From the NCBI GenBank assembly GCA_002506485.1, contig DAXQ01000004.1, positions 1 through 29,832 of the forward strand: a stretch of DNA of 29,832 nt. Direction: 5' to 3'. A program made the position numbers and the translations under genes. The notes below the pieces were generated by a model. That model saw only the letters and a program-made list of their open reading frames with translations, made no database searches and was not told the origin of the DNA. The DNA is from Euryarchaeota archaeon UBA136 (GTDB taxonomy: Archaea > Thermoplasmatota > Poseidoniia > MGIII > CG-Epi1). Below, in pieces: positions 25,536 through 29,832 of this stretch. Position 1 is the stretch's first letter. Every line of letters begins with the position of its first letter.

Positions 25536-25557
25536 AATGAACCACTTCATCCAAATC

Positions 25558-25565
25558 TATTTATA
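25558..25565 (-). promoter_or_regulatory. TATA box of the V4R regulator
   Basis: The minus strand reads TATAAATA, 30 nt before GTG 25535 but only 15 nt before ATG 25550. It therefore argues for GTG as the translated start. The same 86-nt region must hold the promoter of the divergent second oxidase operon, where TATCTATA at about 25569-25576 is the candidate. Confidence 0.55.
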
Positions 25566-25621
25566 GCTATCTATACCTCACAACGTATCAATACGATGTA
25601 TTGCATACAAATAGGTGGAAA

Positions 25622-26389
25622 ATGTTTGGCGATGTAAATGTAGATGGTGAGGTTCACGGTAGCATTCAGCCTTTCCTGAGTGCTCTGGGCATTGCCCTCT
25701 TGTTAGCTGGTCTACTAATTTGGCCCCTTCTCCCAGTTGGTCTGGTTCTGGTTGTGTATTCTCTTTGGAATTGGATTAGCGAAGAAGTAAATTTATGGCC
25801 TGAAAGATCAAGCATTACTACTGGGACATATCCTGCCACGGTAATAATAATAATCGCAGAGGCTTTGCTCTTTGGTGCATTCTTTGTTTTCTGGTTTTGG
25901 GCAAAGTGGCATACGTTATATTGGGATTCAGTACAATCTGACTTCAGTGAAGAAGTACTAGCGGGCAGGTCGTGGCCTCTTCAGGGAGTAGATTTCAATC
26001 TAGGTTTTGTTGCTTTCAACTCTCTTTTGTTATTTGTGAGTGCATATACAGCTAATCAATACCTAAAATCTACGGAAAGTTCTTGGTTACAGGCTACAAT
26101 TGTTTTAGGCCTTCTTTTCCTTCTGGGTCAGGGTTATGAATATTACAATTTGTATATCGAGGGTCTAGATCAAACATCTAGTTTTGGGACGGCTTTTTTT
26201 GCACTCACGGGAATTCATGGTTTACATGTTCTCATTGGTATTGTTGCTCTTTCCATATTATTTTGGCTTGTAAGATCTGATAATTTGAGTAAAACATCAC
26301 AACTTCCCGAAAGTATCGTGTTGTATTGGCACTTTGTAGATGTAATTTGGGTTCTGATTCTGCTAGTAGTTTATTTGGAGGTAATTTAA
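25622..26389 (+). CDS. coxC: Heme-copper oxidase subunit III (second set)
   Basis: Membrane subunit of the second oxidase, about 255 residues. Subunit III hallmarks are LLFGAFFVFWFWAKW, GTAFFALTGIHGLHVLIG and LYWHFVDVIWVLILLVVYL. The membrane Glu is in IIAEALLFG. It is clearly divergent from the coxC at 19364-20290. First gene of the operon coxC-coxB-coxA-CxCH protein. Start: ATG 25622 preceded by AGGTGG; TTG 25601 is an in-frame alternative that would suit a leaderless transcript. Confidence 0.92.
   Translation: MFGDVNVDGEVHGSIQPFLSALGIALLLAGLLIWPLLPVGLVLVVYSLWNWISEEVNLWPERSSITTGTYPATVIIIIAEALLFGAFFVFWFWAKWHTLYWDSVQSDFSEEVLAGRSWPLQGVDFNLGFVAFNSLLLFVSAYTANQYLKSTESSWLQATIVLGLLFLLGQGYEYYNLYIEGLDQTSSFGTAFFALTGIHGLHVLIGIVALSILFWLVRSDNLSKTSQLPESIVLYWHFVDVIWVLILLVVYLEVI
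26377..26382 (+). promoter_or_regulatory. Ribosome binding site deciding the second coxB start
   Basis: GGAGGT lies 6 nt before ATG 26389, which begins exactly at a signal peptide. It overrides an upstream in-frame ATG at 26326, which would run through the end of coxC. Confidence 0.7.
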
Positions 26390-27135
26390 TGAAAATAAAT
26401 ACAATTAGACTTTTTGGATTGTTAGCTGCAGTTTTTGCGTTAGTTTTTTCCAATAATGCTTTAGCTTGTGCATCCTGTATCGAAACAGGAACAACAGGTG
26501 TCCACGCAGAAAAATATGATCAATTGATGGGCTGGTACCTCTTGATAGGGGGCATAGTCTCACTTCTGGTCTACGCTTGGTTCACTTGGTTATTGTATAA
26601 ATTCAGGGCAAGTGAGGGTTCCCAGGATCCCGAAGACGCTCCAAAATTAGGGGAAATACCAAAACACAGAGGAGATCCGAAATGGACTTGGTTTGTGACG
26701 GTTGCTATATTTGCGATACTTATGGGTCTGACGGCCGGAACCATCAACATGGTTGAGTTTTATGAGAATCCAGAAGAAGGTTGGGGCGATGGACCTTTAA
26801 CTGTTCAAGTTACAGCACATAGGTATTATTGGGAATTCGAATATCCTAACGGCAACAAAACCTATGACAATCTAATTGTTCCGATTAATACGATTGTTAT
26901 TTTGGAAGTAACAACTGATGATGTATGGCATAATTTTGCTGTTCCTTCCTTGCGGTTGAAGATAGATGCAATACCGCATCAGACTAATGTAATCTGGTTT
27001 GACGCTCCTGATGTAGGTGAATATCCCATATCTTGCATGGAATTGTGCGGTAGTGATCATACAGATATGACTGGAAATTTGATTCTGGTTGAACCGGAAG
27101 TATATGAAAATGGTATAGACGAGGACTTTGCATGA
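26389..27135 (+). CDS. coxB: Cytochrome c oxidase subunit II, CuA-type (second set)
   Basis: A 248-residue electron-entry subunit with a cleavable signal peptide (to about residue 26, NALA) and mature N-terminus CASCIETG. Two helices, at about 49-70 and 99-119, precede the cupredoxin domain. CuA ligands: His181 in DVWHNFAVP, and Cys216, Cys220, His224 and Met227 in CMELCGSDHTDM. The aromatic patch reads AHRYYWEFEYP in place of the WQW of the first set, so the donor contact surface differs. The pair of cysteines (27, 30) at the mature N-terminus is unusual. The start overlaps the coxC stop by one base (TAATG); the stop overlaps coxA in an ATGA. Confidence 0.95.
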   Translation: MKINTIRLFGLLAAVFALVFSNNALACASCIETGTTGVHAEKYDQLMGWYLLIGGIVSLLVYAWFTWLLYKFRASEGSQDPEDAPKLGEIPKHRGDPKWTWFVTVAIFAILMGLTAGTINMVEFYENPEEGWGDGPLTVQVTAHRYYWEFEYPNGNKTYDNLIVPINTIVILEVTTDDVWHNFAVPSLRLKIDAIPHQTNVIWFDAPDVGEYPISCMELCGSDHTDMTGNLILVEPEVYENGIDEDFA

Positions 27136-28667
27136 ACATCTTAGAGAACAAAACCTTGAATCGCTGGCTTACAACGACTAACCATAAGGATGTAGGATTG
27201 ATGTATTTCTTTGCTACTCTCCTCTTTGGATTTATTGGACTTCTACTTTCATTGCTGATAAGGATTCAACTTTATCAACCAAATAATGGGACTGCATGGT
27301 TAGACTGGGCACCAGGTGATGACGCGGGAGCGTTCTACAATTCAATGGTTACGATGCATGGAGCTGTAATGGTTCTATTCTTTGTTTCACCTCTATCATT
27401 CGCTTTTGCTAATTATGTCGTACCCCTTCAGATCGGGGCTAAAGATATGGCATTCCCAAGACTAAATGCCCTCAGTTTCTGGACATTCTTGTTTGGCGGG
27501 TTGGTTGCCGCTTCTGGTTTTGTGTTTGGTGGTGCAGCGGATGTTGGCTGGACATTTTATTCACCTTTGACATCACTTGAGTATAGTCCAGGCAATGGAG
27601 TAAATCTGGCTGGCGCAGGTCTGGTTTTGTTAATTATATCTGTAACTGCCTCGACGATTAATTTCATTGTAACTATATTATACCACAGGCAGAAGAATAT
27701 GGACATTTGGGATATGCCTATGTTCACTTGGACAATGCTTTTCACAGTAATTCTGATGCTGACCATCTTTCCAATCCTTCTTGCAGCTCTCCTGATGTTA
27801 GTAGGTGATAGATTGTTTGAGACGGTTTTCTTCATTGATGAGAATAGGGGTTCAATATTGTGGGGCCATCTCTTTTGGTTCTTCGGTCATCCTGAGGTGT
27901 ACGTAGTATTACTACCTGAACTCGGTATGCTGGCAGAGATTGTACCTGTATTCGCGAGAAAGCCTCTTTATGGAAAAAGATATATCATTTATTCCTTGAT
28001 TGTGGGCACCGTCCTGAGCGTCATAGTCTGGGTTCATCACATGTTCATAACTGGAATCGATCCTCTTTTGCGAGAGGTCATGAGTGTGACTACCGAGTTA
28101 ATTTCGATACCATTCGCGGTGATAATGATATGCCTGATTGCGACACTTTACGATGGCAAGATCACTTTTCCAACAGCAAATCTGTTTGCCCTAGGAGCCA
28201 TTGGGATTTTTGTGATTGGTGGTGTGACGGGCGTCTTTTTGTCATCAGCAGCTATTGATTATCATCTTAGAGGGACATACTACCTAGTTGCACATTTCCA
28301 CTATACACTGGGTGCAGTGACTTTAGGAGTTGTAGCGGCAGTATACTATTGGTATCCTCTTATGTTTGGCCGTATTTTGGACGAAAGATTAGGCAAATTA
28401 CATTTTTGGGGGTCCTTTTTTGGAACAATATTGACGATGACTCCTCTTTTCTATCTGACTGACATGCCTCGTAGAATCTATGTTTATGGCGCAAACGAGC
28501 ATGAATTAGTCTGGGGCGATTACCACTTTTGGGCAACAATAGGAGCTTTCGTAGTCTTCGTTGCACAGTTGATATTCTTGTACAACTTGATACGAAGTTA
28601 TTCGCACGGTAGAGAAGCTGGTTCGAATCCTTGGAACGGTAGTACACAAGAATGGGGTAGTGAATAG
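27132..28667 (+). CDS. coxA: Heme-copper oxidase subunit I (second set), K-channel Lys replaced
   Basis: A 511-residue catalytic subunit without the extra N-terminal domain of the first set. Ligands: His76 (MHGAVM) and His390 (low-spin heme), His253 and Tyr257 in GHPEVY, His302-His303 (VHHMF) and His388 (high-spin heme, VAHFH). The D-channel entry is intact (KDMAFPRLN, Asp105 and Asn112), as is the HPEVY Glu. The K-channel segment, VPTGIKIF in the first set, reads IPFAVIMI here, so the Lys is replaced by Ile331; a Glu (322) appears nine residues earlier. Overall A1-type but divergent. ATGA overlap with coxB. Confidence 0.95.
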   Translation: MNILENKTLNRWLTTTNHKDVGLMYFFATLLFGFIGLLLSLLIRIQLYQPNNGTAWLDWAPGDDAGAFYNSMVTMHGAVMVLFFVSPLSFAFANYVVPLQIGAKDMAFPRLNALSFWTFLFGGLVAASGFVFGGAADVGWTFYSPLTSLEYSPGNGVNLAGAGLVLLIISVTASTINFIVTILYHRQKNMDIWDMPMFTWTMLFTVILMLTIFPILLAALLMLVGDRLFETVFFIDENRGSILWGHLFWFFGHPEVYVVLLPELGMLAEIVPVFARKPLYGKRYIIYSLIVGTVLSVIVWVHHMFITGIDPLLREVMSVTTELISIPFAVIMICLIATLYDGKITFPTANLFALGAIGIFVIGGVTGVFLSSAAIDYHLRGTYYLVAHFHYTLGAVTLGVVAAVYYWYPLMFGRILDERLGKLHFWGSFFGTILTMTPLFYLTDMPRRIYVYGANEHELVWGDYHFWATIGAFVVFVAQLIFLYNLIRSYSHGREAGSNPWNGSTQEWGSE

Positions 28668-29282
28668 TTGCCCCATTCATCTATTCCAAAAACTTGGATT
28701 CTGTTTCTCCTAGTCGCAGTCTCGGTTTTCTTTGTAACTCTTGCAGAGTCACGCAGTTCAGGGGTAGCCTATGACGATGCTAAGAACGGTTGTATTTGCC
28801 ACAGTAGTTCAGCAACAAGTGATGTCACAATTTCCATATCAGACCTTCCTAGAAAATTTGAGGCCAGTGAGATTTACGATCTAAATATAACGCTCACAGG
28901 TGGCCCGGAGATAACCTCAGATTCTCAGAATCATGGTGGCTTTACCTTGACCAGTAGTATTGGCACACTCTCTTCCAAGGATGAATATACACAACTCATG
29001 GAGGACGGTTCTATAACTCACACTTCGGCAGGTAACAATCAACGAACATGGAAGGTCCAATGGACAGCACCCTCCGATGATTCCCAAAGTGTCGAATTCA
29101 AAGTAGGAGGCAATTCAGTTAATGGGGATGATGAACCAAATGAGCAAGATAAATGGAATAGTGCAGAAATAACTGTGAAAGGTGTTAACTATACTGATGG
29201 TTCTTCTTTATCATCAGTATCATTCTCAATGGTGATTTGTATTTTGATAATTGGAGCCATATCAAGAAGGCACCATGCCTGA
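28668..29282 (+). CDS. Anchored CxCH Reeler-like protein, stand-alone relative of the CoxA N-terminal domain
   Basis: A 204-residue exported protein: signal peptide or anchor 9-26, Cys42-Ile-Cys44-His45 near the start of the beta domain, then the blocks NHGGFTLTSSIGTL, ITHTSAGNN, WKVQWTAP and GNSVNGDDE. A C-terminal membrane segment (183-199) ends SRRHHA. The blocks align one for one with the N-terminal domain of the first CoxA, including the CxCH. The family resembles the Reeler/choice-of-anchor domains of Bacteroidetes proteins, which often carry CxxCH. TTG start immediately after the coxA stop, with GGGTAGTGA upstream as a weak SD. Function unknown; electron or copper delivery to the second oxidase is a hypothesis. 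Confidence 0.85.
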   Translation: MPHSSIPKTWILFLLVAVSVFFVTLAESRSSGVAYDDAKNGCICHSSSATSDVTISISDLPRKFEASEIYDLNITLTGGPEITSDSQNHGGFTLTSSIGTLSSKDEYTQLMEDGSITHTSAGNNQRTWKVQWTAPSDDSQSVEFKVGGNSVNGDDEPNEQDKWNSAEITVKGVNYTDGSSLSSVSFSMVICILIIGAISRRHHA

Positions 29283-29832
29283 GGATCCGATACCGCTCAA
29301 AGCCATACATCACATAGAATTGTGGGTCGGGAACGCCAAACAGGCAGCCTATTACTATCGCAAAGCCTTCGGTTTCTCACAAATAGCTTATTCAGGTCTG
29401 GAAACAGGAAACAGAGATAGTACTTCCTATGTTCTGGAACAGGGAAGTGTGAAACTGATGCTGACCACTCCACTACACAGTGGTAACGGGGTTGGTGAAC
29501 ACGTCAAGAAGCATGGGGATGGTGTGTATGACATAGCCTTCCACGTCGATGATGTTGATTCCTGCTTTGAAGAGGCCCTAAAACGGGGGGCCCGGTTTGC
29601 CATGACGCCTCATGACCTGACAGATTCCAATGGTACGGTGAGGAAGGCAGCGATCCATACATACGGGAATACTATTCATTCATTTATTTCCACGAATACC
29701 TACAGGGGCCATTTTCTTCCAAACTTTGAACCCAGAATCTATACTGAAGACCCTATAGGTCTCCGCTTCATAGATCACGTTGTCGGTAATGTTGATGTCG
29801 GTCAAATGGATAAGTGGGTAAATTTCTATTCC
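29275..29832 (+). CDS. hpd: 4-Hydroxyphenylpyruvate dioxygenase, 3' partial
   Basis: Fe(II) enzyme converting 4-hydroxyphenylpyruvate to homogentisate in tyrosine catabolism (VOC superfamily). The 186 visible codons run to the window edge without a stop. The first VOC module starts IHHIELWVGNAKQAAYYYRK and contains ETGNRDSTSYVLEQG and VYDIAFHVDDVD. The linker HTYGNTIHSFI and the start of the second module RFIDHVVGNVD follow, where the His of DHVVGN is the first iron ligand. The ATG lies inside the 3' end of the CxCH gene (8-base overlap). With phenylalanine hydroxylase at 14888 it outlines a Phe to Tyr to homogentisate route. Confidence 0.93.
   Translation, partial: MPEDPIPLKAIHHIELWVGNAKQAAYYYRKAFGFSQIAYSGLETGNRDSTSYVLEQGSVKLMLTTPLHSGNGVGEHVKKHGDGVYDIAFHVDDVDSCFEEALKRGARFAMTPHDLTDSNGTVRKAAIHTYGNTIHSFISTNTYRGHFLPNFEPRIYTEDPIGLRFIDHVVGNVDVGQMDKWVNFYS

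Noticed and set aside
26326..26388. ATG 26326 as the second coxB start
   Set aside because: It lies inside coxC in another frame, while ATG 26389 has GGAGGT before it and opens directly on a signal peptide.
1..29832. CRISPR arrays, insertion sequences, tRNA or rRNA genes
   Set aside because: I saw no regularly spaced repeats, transposase-like proteins, terminal inverted repeats, or tRNA T-loop/anticodon patterns. Intergenic regions are too short for most of these.

Overview
The window looks like a piece of a small-genome, oxygen-respiring archaeon. Marine Group II Euryarchaeota (Candidatus Poseidoniales) is my best guess; no rRNA or other marker gene is present to prove it. The archaeal signs are TATA-like boxes about 27-32 nt upstream of start codons with no room for a leader, occasional GGAGG-type ribosome binding sites, GTG and TTG starts, a V4R-domain regulator resembling methanogen MsvR, and a giant surface protein ending in a PGF-CTERM-like anchor. 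Mixed with these are bacterial-type genes (thyA, folA, phhA, phhB, cyclophilin, DUF2237). Packing is very tight: no gene-free stretch reaches 300 bases, and several convergent gene pairs touch or share stop-codon bases.

Layout. 1-7257: the end of a CDP-alcohol phosphatidyltransferase gene, then a 2196-residue secreted surface protein on the minus strand. 7306-9149: folA-thyA, a 42-residue leaderless small ORF, and pterin carbinolamine dehydratase. 9224-13866: an MscS-type channel, then a minus-strand operon of secreted cyclophilin, a polytopic membrane protein and an S15/CocE-type hydrolase. 13944-15862: an A-type Fe-S carrier, a small unknown protein, a DUF2237 protein and phenylalanine hydroxylase. 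15949-18991: a redox block of VKOR, a membrane-anchored thioredoxin-like protein, a lipoprotein with a thioredoxin domain nested inside a Sco copper-chaperone domain, and a DoxX-like protein. 18988-24279 (minus): ctaB and a complete A-type oxidase set, coxB-coxA-coxC-cox4. 24379-25535: a 4-TM His-containing membrane protein and the MsvR-like regulator. 25622-29282 (plus): a second oxidase set, coxC-coxB-coxA plus a small anchored CxCH-domain protein. 29275-end: the start of 4-hydroxyphenylpyruvate dioxygenase.

How it fits together. Most of the right half serves aerobic respiration: two different heme-copper oxidases, heme O synthesis, CuA-site maturation (Sco/thioredoxin) and extracytoplasmic disulfide chemistry (VKOR/thioredoxin). 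Phenylalanine hydroxylase, its pterin-recycling dehydratase and HPPD outline Phe to Tyr to homogentisate, with the pterin dehydratase next to folA-thyA.

The most unusual points are: (i) an extracellular CxCH-containing Reeler-like domain fused to the N-terminus of one oxidase subunit I and encoded as a separate protein beside the other; (ii) the thioredoxin domain inserted into Sco before its late copper-ligand His; (iii) loss of the K-channel lysine in the second subunit I; (iv) a MAM-like domain, apparently permuted, interrupting a Rossmann-like domain in the giant surface protein.
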